Under the pieces are notes generated by a model. The model did no database searches. It was not told where the DNA came from and saw only the letters and a list, made by a program, of their open reading frames with translations. Both the position numbers and the translations under genes were made by a program. Of a stretch of 64,000 nucleotides of DNA, positions 12,831 to 25,852 are shown piece after piece (position 1 is the first letter of the stretch; every line of letters starts with the position of its first letter). Source of the stretch: Certhia americana. Taxonomy: Eukaryota; Chordata; Aves; Passeriformes; Certhiidae. The stretch covers positions 91,080,461 through 91,144,460 of the forward strand of contig CM031857.1 of the NCBI GenBank assembly GCA_018697195.1, read 5' to 3'.

Positions 12831-13984
12831 CAGGAAATAAACACTCTTTTCACATCCCCAAGCCATTCATGACTATACAGACCGCCACTGAAGGTGATAT
12901 TATGTCTCCTCCAATTGCCTGTTTTCCAGACAGAAAATTTCCTACACTAATTAGTTCCTATTTGTATAAAAGCAATCCCATACCTCTGACCGCCTTCACC
13001 GTTCTTCCACGTACACTAATTCTACTCTGACAAAGGGAAAAAAACTGGACGTGGTACCGCAGAAGTAGGAGTAAGCAGAGATTACTCAGTAACATAAGGA
13101 TTTTGTTGTTCTCGGTTTCCCTCTCAGCGGTTTGTGATGTTTTGTTTGCCTTTCGGACCAATGCTGAATGCCAACGGGGCTGCTGCTGTTTTCAGGGAAC
13201 TACCCACAGCCAGGCAAGGTCTCTCAGTGAGGGTAACAGCTTAGCTTACAGAATAGCATTTTTTTTTCTCATCTGTATTGCTTGTACAAACAACTAATTT
13301 CACCTTCTCAACTGTTCACTTATTTAGCACCACCAATTTATCCTCCAACAGTATGCACTCAGCACTGAATTTTACTATTTTGAGTAAATATTTTCACATA
13401 TTTGCAAATTTTCTCTTTCCACACTTTTTTCCATTTCCAGTTCATTTAGGATGACGCTGAACAGCTGCAGGAACCTCTGCAGAAACCCCTGCTTTTTCTC
13501 CACCAGTAACTGCCCCTCCACCCACAGAAAACTGACCACCTAAAGCAACTCTCTATTTCTAATTTTTCAGTCAATTACTAATCCGCAAAAGGGCTTCCAG
13601 TTTAACCCATAGGGGCTTAGTTTCTCTGCGAGCCTAGGAACGGCTGCAGCAGAAGAAAAATTATGTATTGACTATAAAGTAGGAGTACAAGAAATGAAAA
13701 CGCACAGAAGTTTCCCTGCTGCTGCTTTGCACGGGCCCTGCCACATCGCTTGCGGAAGAGGGAACAGGCAGAGCATATGGATGGTTGTGCCTGTGCAGCT
13801 GAATCCCCTGCCAAACATCCCATACAGCTTTCTAGTGATGCCACATGGTCAGCATCAGGCAGCCAAGCCCGCATGCTCTCTTCTGGATGGCCCCACCCAC
13901 CCCATGCCTCAGAACTCTATAGACTGTGAGCAGCAAAGCTACAGCATCTCTAAAGACACTGCAAACACAGCCAGAGAGACTTAC

Positions 13985-13997
13985 CTATGCTGGGCTC
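13985..13997 (-). CDS. Candidate 13-nt micro-exon
   Basis: Minus strand: an excellent acceptor (TTTCTTCCCTCTCTGCAG) is followed after only 13 bases by an excellent donor (CATAG/GTAAGTC). In phase 0 it reads E-P-S-I plus one base, and connects in frame from the 21,887-21,927 candidate to the 12,070-12,110 candidate. Both sites score well by eye, but exons this short need transcript proof; a lone acceptor next to a donor can also be chance. Confidence 0.17.
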
Positions 13998-16644
13998 CTG
14001 CAGAGAGGGAAGAAACCCATTGAATGCGGTTTCATAAATTTAGGTCCTCTCAGGTCCTACAAAAAACTGCCACATACACCCACTGCACAAGGGTGATACT
14101 GATCCCCAGCCGTAAATAAAAGGGAAAGAGAAGGAAACAGGACAGTTGATATGAAAGATCCAAACAGAAAATGCATTTTTAACATTTCAACCTCCTCTTG
14201 GCATGAGTACTTCCTTCATGAAGGAAAGGGATTTTTCCCTTTTATTTCCCTGAATGACTGAGTTCTCTTGGTAATCAGCCCAGTTAGGCTTTATTATGTA
14301 AAGCATCTGGGATTTGAAACTGGGATTCATAAGCAGAGATGGCAGTATTCTGCTTTTGGCAACATTTTACTCTTCCACAAGGAGAAAATTGTTCCTAGAT
14401 TCACAATCTCAAAGCATACAGAGAACTTAGCAAATACACGGAGGAAGGAGAGGAAACAAAAAATCAAAGTTTTTCTTCTTAAAAACTTGACACTCAAAAC
14501 ACTCATACAAAGCCAGAGCATGGGCAAGGTTCATTCCTACAGGAACACAGACTAAAGAAGCTTTCAGATGTGCAAGAGCAGTTAGTAGAATAAATCCACC
14601 AAATTTATGCCTTGTCTAATTAATACATTAATTTAGGAAATCTTCATCAAGTCCTCAGTGTCTCTTCAATCTCAAGAAATTTTTCTTTGAAAAAGTACGC
14701 GCCAGAGAGAAGAGGTCCTAGCAGCTGCTCTCCAGGCTCCCTTGTCTGGGATGTGTGATACTCACACACAGGGACTAGGCTGAGGTAACACCCAGATCAA
14801 GTACTTAGAAGTAGGGGAAAAGCTTCACCCTCTCATTTCTTTTCCATTATTGCTCAGGCCCATGGTTGAAAAGTAGTAAAAGATAGATGAAATACAGCAT
14901 ACTCATCTCTATTTGATTGCCTCTTCTCCAATTTAGCCTAATCTTGTACAATGCAGGTCCCTTTGGTAATTTCACTCTTTCCCAAGCAGTTTGCTTCCTC
15001 CCCAGCAAGAGCAATCTAGCCTCTCCTTAAAAACAAACAAACAAACAAACAAAAAAAAAACCAAACCCCCAAAAACCCCAAAACAAAACCCCAAAACAAA
15101 AGCAAAAAACAAGCAATTAGTTCTGAAAGCTTAATTTAGTTACTAACTTTCCCTCTTTTGTTTCTTTCATAATCTGTGCCTTAGCTTCATGCTAGAGCAG
15201 CATTCCTCATACTGCTGTGAAGTTTCATAGTAAGGCTCTTCAGCCTGAAAGAACTTAACATGATTTACCAGATCACAGGTTTCAATACTTCTTAACATAA
15301 CAGGCAGGACCTTCTTTTACCCCAGCCTCCCTTGCTTGGATGAAATGGCATCTGAATCTCATCTACTGGTCTGCTGTGTTTCTGAAGAGTACCAAATTTT
15401 TTTGTAAGTGCTTCATTCAGATTTCTTCTTTGTCTGTTTTTTACCACGTGGGATTAAGTAATCACTGCAGAGCCAACAGCCTTGAAAGAGTTTATTTAAT
15501 TTAACACCTCCAGTTGTCCCTGCTCCAGCTGAGCAGTGTTCCAGTCTTTTATTTTTTTCAGTCTGAGGAGCTAAACTATCCAGATGTGCTCACAGCTGCA
15601 CTGCTCTAAAAGCAGGCATGGCAATAAATGAATGAATGCTGCCTTTTGCCAATGCAGTGCCAAGTAAGATCTTTCCTAAATTTACTGAGATATCTTTATA
15701 AATGAAGGAAGTACTTCGTGTAGGAAGTTAGGAAGACTGAGAACAGGAAGCATAAAGGTGAGCAGGGAATGAATTTGCTGCAAAAAGGAGTAATAGGGAA
15801 GGAAATGAAGCATCACTGTTATTTCCTTCATTGGGGCACTCCATATATATGTATAGTTAAAGCAAAGGCCTCACAAGGGAAACTACTCCAACCACAAAAG
15901 AAATGATACCCCAGTACTTTAAATGTAGAAAAATAAAATAGTGGATGCTAGGAAGCTCTGGTTTCAGAAGATCAGCTGTTGGTACCATGATAATAGAGGG
16001 TAGAGTATAGATGCAGAGATGCCACAGTCACACTCTTCCACAGACTTAGTATTGTGTATGCAAATGCTGAAATTATATGGATCCAGAAAGCACACACCTT
16101 TTGTCTTTTGTTGTTAGGGCGATTTTCTTTTCAAAGGAAATGCTGGATGAGAGGGTCGTAAAATTAATTTCTTCTCTCCAAAAGAGTCTTTCCAACATTT
16201 TGTTCCAGCTCAAACCTTTGAGGTCTCCTAAAAAGTATTAAGCTTTAAATCAAATGATGTGTCTGTGTTCATATTTTGAGTAATAAAAATCTAAATTTTA
16301 TGACTTGTCCTACTTCTTTAAAATCCCTATTTCAAAAGAATGAGCTGCACACATAAATAAGTTCAGCAGGTCTACCATTCAAATCAGGATTGATTTAAAA
16401 CACTCAGGAAATTGCTCTGTAACAAAAAGGTGATATTTAACTGCCACATATAATTGTTAATTTTACATACAATCAACGACATAAAACCTACTCAGAATAA
16501 AAAAAGCAGGGTTTTTCCAGGACCATTCAATTTGATTACACAGAATAAAACTGAAGTGCTTACCCCTGAGGAACGGGCTGACAAATTTTAACACAGATAA
16601 AGGGCTCAGTAGAAGATGTCAACTTTAATTTGGAACTTTTTTAA
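13998..16644. other. No gene recognised
   Basis: AT-rich, with one A/C simple repeat. Contains no exon candidate that joins in phase with its neighbours. Confidence 0.45.
15025..15112. repeat. (AAAC)n / A-rich repeat with CCCC interruptions
   Basis: Begins with about five AAAC units, passes through A10, then alternates A-runs with CCC or CCCC. Confidence 0.9.
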
Positions 16645-16781
16645 AATCACAGAACCATTAGGTTGGAAAAGACCTTCAAGATCATTGAATCCGACCATTA
16701 ACGCAGCACTGTCAAGTCCACCTCTAAACTGTGTCCCTAAGTGCCACATCTACACAGATTTTAAATACCCCCAGGGATGGA
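16645..16781 (-). mobile_element. CR1 LINE 3'-end fragment
   Basis: Reads on the plus strand as the reverse complement of a CR1 tail: TCACAGAACCATTAGGTTGG, then AAAAGACCTTCAAGATCATT and a segment with CCACATCTACAC. This is the 3'-terminal part only, as expected from 5'-truncated insertion. No coding remains. Confidence 0.9.
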
Positions 16782-19700
16782 ATGGGATGTATCCTAAAAT
16801 TTGACTGTCCTTTTCCCCTTGTACATCTTTAAAAGCAGCACTCAGTGGAGCTTTAGGGTGACAGAAAGCTTTTCCCTTTTTATAAAAGGAAGTAGTGCGA
16901 TGCTCAGGGAATGCACAGAGGACATGGGAAGATTCTGTCTGAGCTGCCCACCTCTGGCAGATGTGCTGCCCCAAGGCTGCTTTACCATCCCACACTGGGT
17001 GCTGGCCTCCCTCCTGGAATGCACCTCAAGCACTCTTAAAGGACTTGGCTTTCTCTTAATGCAAAACAGGAAAATTTAACACATCTCAAAATAGGAACAC
17101 AATTCTTCTGTTACTCATCTAGAAATCTCTTTTCATTAATCATTTAGAAACATGAAAGTAATTTCCAACAACAACCAGGGTTTTCACCTGCAGCCAGAGG
17201 CCATGCCCCAAACAAGATCTCAGACTTGCTGGAGAATGCTCACACTCATCACTGAGGTCCTGCAATGGTGCTGTTTTGTCCTTCACAATAGAGCTTGAAA
17301 ACTCCTCTTTTTCCTTATCAGATCTATTTCCCTATTTTAATGCAAACAATCCTCAGTAAATAAAGTGGCATTATTTTCTTATTTTGGTTACTGAATGCTT
17401 AATACAGCAGATACCATCAAAAGTGGCAGAAGATTCCAGGTAGGGGAAAAAATGTCTCTACAAAAACATTTTGCATTTGTTGCAAGAAGTTAAACTTTTT
17501 CATTTATTGACAAGCAAAAATCACTATATCAAATTTACAACAATTTGTTTTGTTGGGGTTTTTTAATAGGATATGAAATAGTGAATATTTTCAGACTCTT
17601 TATTTTCCATTGAATATTCTTCATGGAATATGGTAGTTCTCAAACAAGCCAAATTAAATTGATCTTTCTGGGAGATGGTCTGCACAAAACCCTCAGCAGA
17701 TCAGGGAAAATGACTGCTCTTCAGTTTACAGCTACTCCGCTGCATTATGGCAAAACTGTCAGAAAGAAAAATGCTATGTAGATTTCTTTATATTGTAAGC
17801 CATATCCAAACCATCATTTCACACTTTGTTGAAACAGAAAGACTGAATTTTTTCTTCAATAGGCTAAGGGAAGTACTGCTGTTAGTTTTCTTGAATGACC
17901 ACACTCCTAAACTGTTACTGCTTTGGAAAGAAAAATATAAGCAAGAAGGGATACATTTCCTTGTTTCTTTGATCACTGTTGCTTTCTCTTATTTTCCCCC
18001 TTTGACTCTTCAGATTTATTTCTAATCCAAAAGAAGGATTCTCTTGTCAGTGAGTAACTTAATACAATGCTGGGGGTTTTACTTAAAATGCAATAAATTA
18101 GGTGCTTTTTGATTAAAAAAGAGGTCTCATGGACATCACTTTCAAATAATTTAAGCTTTAAAATTACTAGATAATTTTTTAAAAAATCAGAACCATGATC
18201 AAGAGTTGGCCCATAAATCCACAAAGATTCATGCAGAGGGACGTGCTCACAGAGCGATGCACCCCCAGAGTACAGTACAACACTTCCTATTCCAGCTCAA
18301 GAGATGTTTGTTTCTAACCCTACCCAGGTGCTGTCATATCAGCTGCAAAAAGGTACTGGTAATTAATCTCCAGGATATACCAAGAAGTGCAATCAAAGTA
18401 TCTTCCACACTGGTATTTTCAGCAGTTGCTTTGTAATCATGCTGCCTTTGCACTGTATCTGTTTTCATTGAGTCATGTTATGTTTTGTAAAATCTAAAAG
18501 TTTGAAGTGAGATTTCCACAACATTTCAGGTTTTGTATTCTTGACATTTCTCAAATGCTTTAAGTTTGTTTCTGTAAAATTTTGCTCTCAGCATTCTTAT
18601 CTTTACAAGATCAGTTTCAACAGGCTGTAAATTACTCCTTCAGCTGCCATCTCCCTCCCAGAGCCTCAAAACATTAGTGCCATAGCAAAGACTGAATCCC
18701 AGAAGAGGAACACTTGGGTCCTTCTCACCATTCTTATTTGTGTACCCAAGAGGAAGAACCTTTTCAGGGTTGAATACTGTCAGTGCATCAGCAGAGCACA
18801 GACAAGCAGCAGGGAGAACAGGGAGGTTAGCATTATGAAATGTAATTTAAAAGCATTATTAATTCCAAAGGGCAGCATAAAGAAGAGGCTTAAGAATACC
18901 AGATACCGTGGAAGGCCCGACTTGAAAATTTAGCTCTAACAAGACCAACGCACATGAAAGGAAGAGTCAGCCCCTAGAGACTGATCTCCATTAGCATCCC
19001 CCCCTAAGATCCTTCAAAACCTCAACCAACCCTTTAGAGAAAAATAAGACAGGCATTAAGGAAAGAGTCTCTTTTGCATCTGTAGTTCTTAGCATGGTTG
19101 GATCTGTCATTCCCAGCACTCCCTGTTACAGAAGCAAAAAACATTAGGTGACTTTGTCTGGAAGGCCGTATTTTGTAAAACCAAAGAAATACATAACCAT
19201 AAACAACCTAACAACTGATGTTTGAAATTATGTCATCGAATACAGAAATCAGAGATTCTTTAGGTATCCAAAAACTTTCCATGGCACGAAGTTATAAACT
19301 GTTATTCTACTTCATCTTTCTGAGTATCACATTTCTCTTCACAGTCACACGTACATGCAAATGGGATAATTTGTAGAGTAACTACCAGTGGTGCAGTGGG
19401 TTGCAAGCAAAGAACTCTCAAAAGCAGAGTAGTTTTAGACAGTTTAAATTTTATTCCCTCATGGAATGGGGCAGCATACTATTCCAGAAATTAAACCCTT
19501 TGCTCTACAGTAGAAAAAATATTTTTGTTGTCTACATTTTTCGAAGTGTAAAGGCAGCAAGAAGGTGTATGATGGGATTTGGAAAACGGAACACCAATAA
19601 CTGCATTGTACAAATAGTTCTTTCACTCTCCTTTTGTCCCTTTCTTTTCCCCTGACATCTGCAAGGGAGTATTTAAAACTAAAGACTAGTTTCTCATGTA

Positions 19701-21886
19701 AAAGACAGTATCTGTCTGCTCTCCCCACCTCCTCAATCCCCCAATAGGCTCAGTTTGTACACATGGAGCTCATGGACCCTTCTAACGCAATACTAATAAC
19801 TTAGAGCACCCAAAGCAAATAGTAATAAAAGAAAGTCCATGAAAACTTTAAGTCTTTTCTAGAGAGAGCTCTTTAAAAAGATATACTTCATTAATGATAT
19901 TCAATTTTATCTGTGGGGGAAACAGTAAGGTCTCAGATTCAAAGGCTGTTTAATACTCATGAATAAGACCCCAAATGCAAAGAGTCTAGTAACTAAACTC
20001 ATACATAATTTCATGTGCACAGCTGCTTCCTTTTAGAAAGAGAAAGGAGTTTATGAAACATTTTAAAGCCTATTTTAGAAAGCAATCCCACCAAAGAGTC
20101 ACTGCCAGATGGCTATAATATTTGACAAGTTACAGACAATGTTTTGTCAACATGTGTTGTGGGTTTTTTATACTGCCTAGTCTTCTCAGTACTGTATATT
20201 ATTTTCCCAATAAATATGGGAAACCCCTTTACAAACAGAAAGGCAGTCACAAATATTACTTCTCCTTCATGTACTTGTGATCCAGATACACACAATGAAG
20301 CTGTGCTAAACATACTTGCTGAAAAACAATCCAACTCTTTAACAATACTTGCTTAACAGAGTTTCTCTTTCTTACAGTAAAACAATACAGGTTTTAAATT
20401 AACTCTTTCTGGTATAATAACACAACCACACTGTTCCATAGATTTTTTTTTTTGGCTCAAACAGTTGAAGCTAATCATAAGCACCACTAAAATCTTCTAA
20501 CACAATACATGAAATCATACTCCTTTTAGTCAGAGCAAAAATACTCATCTGTGGGAATATATACATGTACCCCATACTGAATTACTTAGACAAATAAAAC
20601 CAATGTCCTGCCAAAATTCTCTTCTATGGCATATGTACTAGCAATTCCTTTCAGCAGCTCTCTGATCTCCAACTCCAAAAAGCAGTTAAGACTCAACAAT
20701 ATGCAAGCAACAGCACTGCGCTTTAAAAGGCAAGATTTTAAAAGTAAGTGTTCATAAAACAAGATGCCGTAAGCAAATATTTACACACACATACAGAGGC
20801 CATGTTTAGACTTGTAAACACCAACCTTTTTTGTAGTTTTGTCCAAAATCCAAAACATGTTGCACATCTCCTTTAATCAGGTATTTTATGCAAGAACAGC
20901 GTAAATGACACAGCATTTGAGAAACTCCTGTATCAAAAGGTCCAAGTGTGCATTTAAACTCTCCTCAAATGCAGTACAATTGACAGGCTTAGTGCAGTGC
21001 ATTTAGATTTTGCAGTGAACTTGTTACCAAGGAAACCAGCAGCTGCAGGTGTTTTCCCATACACCAGGGAATGAAAATTCAGCAGTAAGCTTGTCTACTC
21101 AGTATTTTATTCACACATTTTTTGGTCTCAATAACAAACTATCTCTCAAACCCTGTTAGAAGACCAGAGTGCATTAAAAAATAATTTAAAAAAACGTTCC
21201 TCTACACATGACCTTACTGAACAGTAAATAACAGCACCTTTAAATGTTTTCTTCTTTATTCCCCTCCAGTCTCCTCTCCAAAAATGCCCTACCTCCCTTG
21301 CTTTGTCTCTTTCAATAGAAGTGTGCAAAACCCACCCCATGCAATGGGTTTTCATCCCAAAAAGTGCTCTAAGAACTTGGCAAGGCTCTAGCTTCCAAGA
21401 AACAATGCTGGCTTGGGAGAGGCTACAGGAATGCCTGTTCTGATGATACAGCATAGCTTTGCAAAATTGTGCCATGCTACAGAGATATCACCATGACTAG
21501 TACGATTCATGCTTCTTAGGATGAGGATAAAAATGCAAATACTTAGTAAAACCATAATGGAGATGCATTTTAGAAAATCCACTTTCAGTGCAGTTCTTCC
21601 ACAGGACATTAAACCTGTAACTCACACAATGCTTACTTCTCATTTATGCTACAAATTGGAAGGTAAATACATATAAACTAAAATACAGGTGCTGCATTTT
21701 TTAAGTAGCCTCTTTTCTCTGAATAAGATATTGCAATATTTATAAACCTTCTGAGCTAAAGCATTTTTCTACTTGTCCTCTTTCAGTGTTACTGAATCAA
21801 CAGCAACATCTACTGGGCACAGTAGGGCAAGATTCAATTTCTTGAAAGAGATTAAAGGGCCAGGTACAGGAGCATATAATACTTAC
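16782..21886. other. No gene recognised
   Basis: AT-rich sequence. A 41-base interval near 17.2 kb has a minus-strand donor (CTGCAG/GTGAAAAC) and a modest acceptor, but it does not fit the phases of the neighbouring candidates. Nothing else is supported. Confidence 0.45.
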
Positions 21887-21927
21887 AGTTTCTATTTCTG
21901 GATACTTTGGCATCACTTTGGCAGTCA
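21887..21927 (-). CDS. Candidate 41-nt exon (minus transcription unit)
   Basis: Minus strand: acceptor TTCTGGTTTCACAG, 41 bases, then a strong donor GTAAGTATT. Entered in phase 1 from the 31.7 kb exon, the first codon becomes Val and the exon reads TAKVMPKYPEIET, ending in phase 0. If a 46-nt candidate at 22,768-22,813 is included first, the frame shifts to DCQSDAKVSRNRN and leaves in phase 1, which suits the 12.1 kb candidate directly. Both paths stay open, so the frame is undecided. The protein is not recognised. Confidence 0.25.
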
Positions 21928-22767
21928 CTGTGAAACCAGAAATGAACAAAACTTTTAAATATGCAATTGGCTTTCTCTTCACCTCTTCAGAAGGAAAATA
22001 AACTCAACAGAAAGTTGGACAGAAGGACAGCACTGACTCCTGGTTGCCTTTGGAGATGACATATTACATAACATACATATGACAAATAACGTGTTACAGT
22101 CAAGAATATTAGTTACACTGGGCTAACAGAACCAATTGACAAGAATTCTGACAGTAAGAGTATTCAAATATTCTTCAAGTTCATGCAATGGAAAGTTCCA
22201 TGAACCCTTTTTCTCTTTAAATCTATTTTTCCTCTTTGTTCAACAATTACACAGGTTGGCAAAATAGATAAATAAATAAAACAACCCCACCAAACTGATA
22301 CCAACCAAACAGCAATGACTAAAAACTAACCAGATCAGAGCAAGCAGAAGTTCTTCAAAACTTCACAAAGAACAAGATAAACACACATGTTAACCTAATA
22401 AATGTTCAGAACAAGGATTCATAAGAACTTTGGACTAATAACATCCAGTATTTGCCTTTCTTAATAAAACCTACTGGGGTCTAAATTCCTTAACTAGAAC
22501 ACAGTAACTGGAGCCTTGTGAGAGGAGCACAGGACAATAGGTATTTCTGACATGCTCATCTAAGCAATCCAAAGAAAATGACAGTGGGACAAGCTCAGCT
22601 TCATCCCTGTTGGTGCTCTTCTGCAGGGACAGGTGTTTCACCTGCCTGCTGAAAGGCACACACCGATCAGGGTTCACAATCACACCCCTTGCCTGGATTT
22701 TGACACCTACACAATTCCCTCTTTTAAAATCGGGTGAGAATCAAGGATCTCTGCTTCAAGAACTCAC

Positions 22768-22813
22768 CATACATCACAATTCAAGTGATTGTTTATTTTA
22801 AGTGTAAGTGCTA
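22768..22813 (-). CDS. Candidate optional 46-nt exon
   Basis: Minus strand: very good acceptor (GAGTTTTTCTCAGTTTCCAG) and good donor (GTATG/GTGAGTTC). Two frames contain stops; the open one is entered in phase 1, reads ALTLKINNHLNCDV and leaves in phase 2. It can therefore sit between the 31.7 kb and 21.9 kb candidates. It may equally be a pseudo-exon. Confidence 0.15.
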
Positions 22814-25800
22814 CTGGAAACTGAGAAAAACTCAAGACTTTCCTACTACAAATTTGGGCCTCAGTCAGCAGCAAAACAATTTTCCCCTGCTACCACCCCC
22901 CTGGTCTAGTGACTCTGCAATTCTTCAATACAGTCTCTTCACCCAGGAAGAGCTCAGCAGCCAGACTTAGCGTCCATCCAGACTTCCAGGCTGAGGAGGA
23001 AACTGGACTTTTCCTGGGCGAGTGCTCCACTCACTTTGCTGTGGCATGTCAGAAACCCCAATGCCGTTGTAGCCCTTCAGCATGAAGCTTATTACCCTGC
23101 CATTTGAGAAGCCAAACCAGGTGTGTGCAGGGCACACAAAGCAGCAGCACACACACCAAACTGCAAACAGCCTCCTCAAGAACAACAGCAGCTCTAGGCA
23201 AAGGCAAGAGAACCCGTGATGAGGTAGCTTGGTCCTCATCTGAGAAACTACTGCAGGAATTACACCCTCTTGGACTTTAAACACCTAAATGCTACCAAAG
23301 TGCCCCAAACATTGGCACTGTTCTCCCACATGCTGCTGGGGAGCCTCTTCCTTTGCAGTGCAGTGAGCAAAAGCCCAGCAGCACTGCTGGAGCCCCACCA
23401 GTTGGTAAAACAGGAAAACCCAATTGCGCTCCATTTGGGAGTGGTCCTGGCACACACAGATGTCATTTTAATACCTTCTATAATCTCATTGATAGCCTTC
23501 CCACGTAAACATGTTTTCCAACAGTATAAAGGGCAGGCACAGGCCCTTTTCTGTGCAATGAAGGATGCCCAGGTACACAATACAGCACATGAGACCACTG
23601 CTCTGCAGTGAAACCACACAGAGACACAGTACAGCACACAAACAGCAAATTTCAATACACAGTATGGCTACAGAATACACAATCTCTGTTCTACAATGAT
23701 GTCTTTCTCAAAAGAAGCAATAGTAGGGAGGGGGAAAAAGTACAAAAGGAAATACGTGTAATGTGGCATTTTTTCCATATTTTTCCCCATACTCCTCTGC
23801 AAGCCCTTCTATGTGGAAAAAAGCAACTGCTAATATCTCACCTAGAAAAAATCTGTCCTCAGCACAAAGAATGCTTGTGAAGAGGACTTCAGGCTTTATT
23901 ATTATTAAGAGAGCTGGCTCTGCTTCTAGGCCCACCAGCCTTGTTTCAGTCGGGCTTTTTGGCAACTCCTAACAGCATTACAGAGGTCCCCAATATGTTC
24001 TCTGCACATACCTAGCCTCATACACACACCTTACTGGAAACAGAAGCTGATGGCAAAGATTGGACTTGCTCCCTATCTCAAAGAAACCTCAGGAGAAGCA
24101 CCACTAATGTGTTTTTCCTGAAATCTTCACCTTTGGACATGTTTCCTTGGCAGCAGTTAATCCCAGGCGGCTTCTTTTCCACTGAATCCATCATTTTCAG
24201 CGTAGCTGTTTTTTCCCCAAGATGATTTTCAGATGGAAGTGACATATGCTGCAGGGGTACCACAAGGCCTTCCCCTCCTTCCTCCACACACTTAGTAAAA
24301 AAGTACATTTCCCCAGGTAAGTCATTGCAAAACAGGTTGCACAAATTTGACAGCAGGAAATTTTAAGTGACAGACTCCAGATACAACACCAAGTTTACTT
24401 CCCTCTTCTCTATATAAAGAGTTGTTTAACAATGTCAGTGGAAAACATATTAGTTTGTTCAATAATTAGTTCAGATGATATTTGAAGACTACAATAATCT
24501 AATTATGTACAACAACTAATTTTATAGAATCACAATTTTTCTAATGCCCTCTATGATCAACAAATAGGCTTAAACAGATAAAAGCTGAGCTGAGAAAATA
24601 AAACTTCTCACTAAACAACTTAAATCACTTTCAACTATAGCAGAAAGCAAAATCAGAGTTAAAAAGCAACTTCAATATTTTATTTCATTATTATCAACTC
24701 TTTCTGTAACCAAAGTTCCCTCCTGCTATGTAATGAGGGTTTGACTTCCTAAACACTGAAAAAGAGTGCATTGATTAGCCCCAGAAAATCTGTGCATTTG
24801 CATGAAACAGCCCTGAGTAACTCCTCAGTGCCAGAGGCAACAACTGAACCCAACATTTAATCTGGGTATTGGCTAGAACTGAGGCAAAGCAATTTATTTC
24901 CATGACAAATGGTCCAGCACAAACAGTCCAGCTGGAAGCCAGTGAGTCTATGCAACCCCACATTTTACCCTACAGATATGTAGATAACACTGATATGATA
25001 TTAAGGCAGCATGTGAGATCTTGTTACTCAGATGTTTCCTACTACACCTCTCCAAGACCTAACATTTACATTCACAACTTCTCCATCTTCCCAACCTGGG
25101 GAGCAAGTGCCAAATCCAGCAAGCAGCCTGCCCTTACAGAATATGACAGTTTCTGATATAGAGTTTGTGTTTTTTCTGTTTACTTCTTATAATCAAGCAG
25201 ATTTACAAAGATATCCACTGCCTTCAGATGCAGGAAAATGGGATTTACAGAATGCCTAAGCAGGTTAGACATGTAACCCCTCATGAATTTCAATTATACT
25301 GCTGCTTAGACACTTTTCCAATTTCTTTGGAGCCACCTGAGGCACCAAAAGCACAAAGGTGCTCATGTCAGGGACTAAACAGAATTGACAAAGCTTTCCT
25401 GCTTTAGCTTCAGCAAGCATTTATTGCTTCATCCTGCACTGAGAATATCTGAAAAGCTAAGCATGATTTAAATAAAAAGAGAAAGAATCACTACATTCAG
25501 ATGCATCACAAAAGCTAGGAATTTTCTTAGTAAACTCAATGTTACTGCCTTCCCTTCTGATTAAATGGCTATAGATTTAAAACAGATTATAAACCAAAGA
25601 ACACCTATAGCCTGTGCTTGCAACATCTCTCTGAAATACTCCTCAACAGAGTTCAAAGAACTTTGAAGAAAAAATTAAAAATGCTTTCATGCCTTTGCTA
25701 AAAGCTAAGAAGAACAATTTCAGGCAGGGCCATTTCCTGAAAATGTTCTTTTCAGCAAGCAGCAGCTGAATTGAAAATCCATCAAGTGTGGCACTTAATT

Positions 25801-25852
25801 ACAGAGACAGACAGACAGAGAGATGCACACATATATATACACACACACACAG
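25801..25852. repeat. Compound microsatellite (CAGA)n, (TA)n, (CA)n
   Basis: ACAGACAGACAGAGAG followed by ATATATATAC and a run of CA dinucleotides. Confidence 0.95.

Larger units (their letters stand above)
12111..13984. other. No gene recognised; holds a G11 run and an A-rich tract
   Basis: Would be intron if the flanking micro-exons are real. The G11 run and A/C-rich tract are listed separately. No other supported feature. Confidence 0.45.

Noticed and set aside
23260..23655. Overlapping 113-codon plus and 131-codon minus frames
   Set aside because: Opposite-strand overlap with no splice sites, no family match and repetitive ACAGCACA-type sequence.
24200..24330. Plus-strand donor CCCCAG/GTAAGTC with upstream acceptor-like sites
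   Set aside because: One frame is open but there is no partner exon on the plus strand, and it lies inside the putative minus-strand intron.
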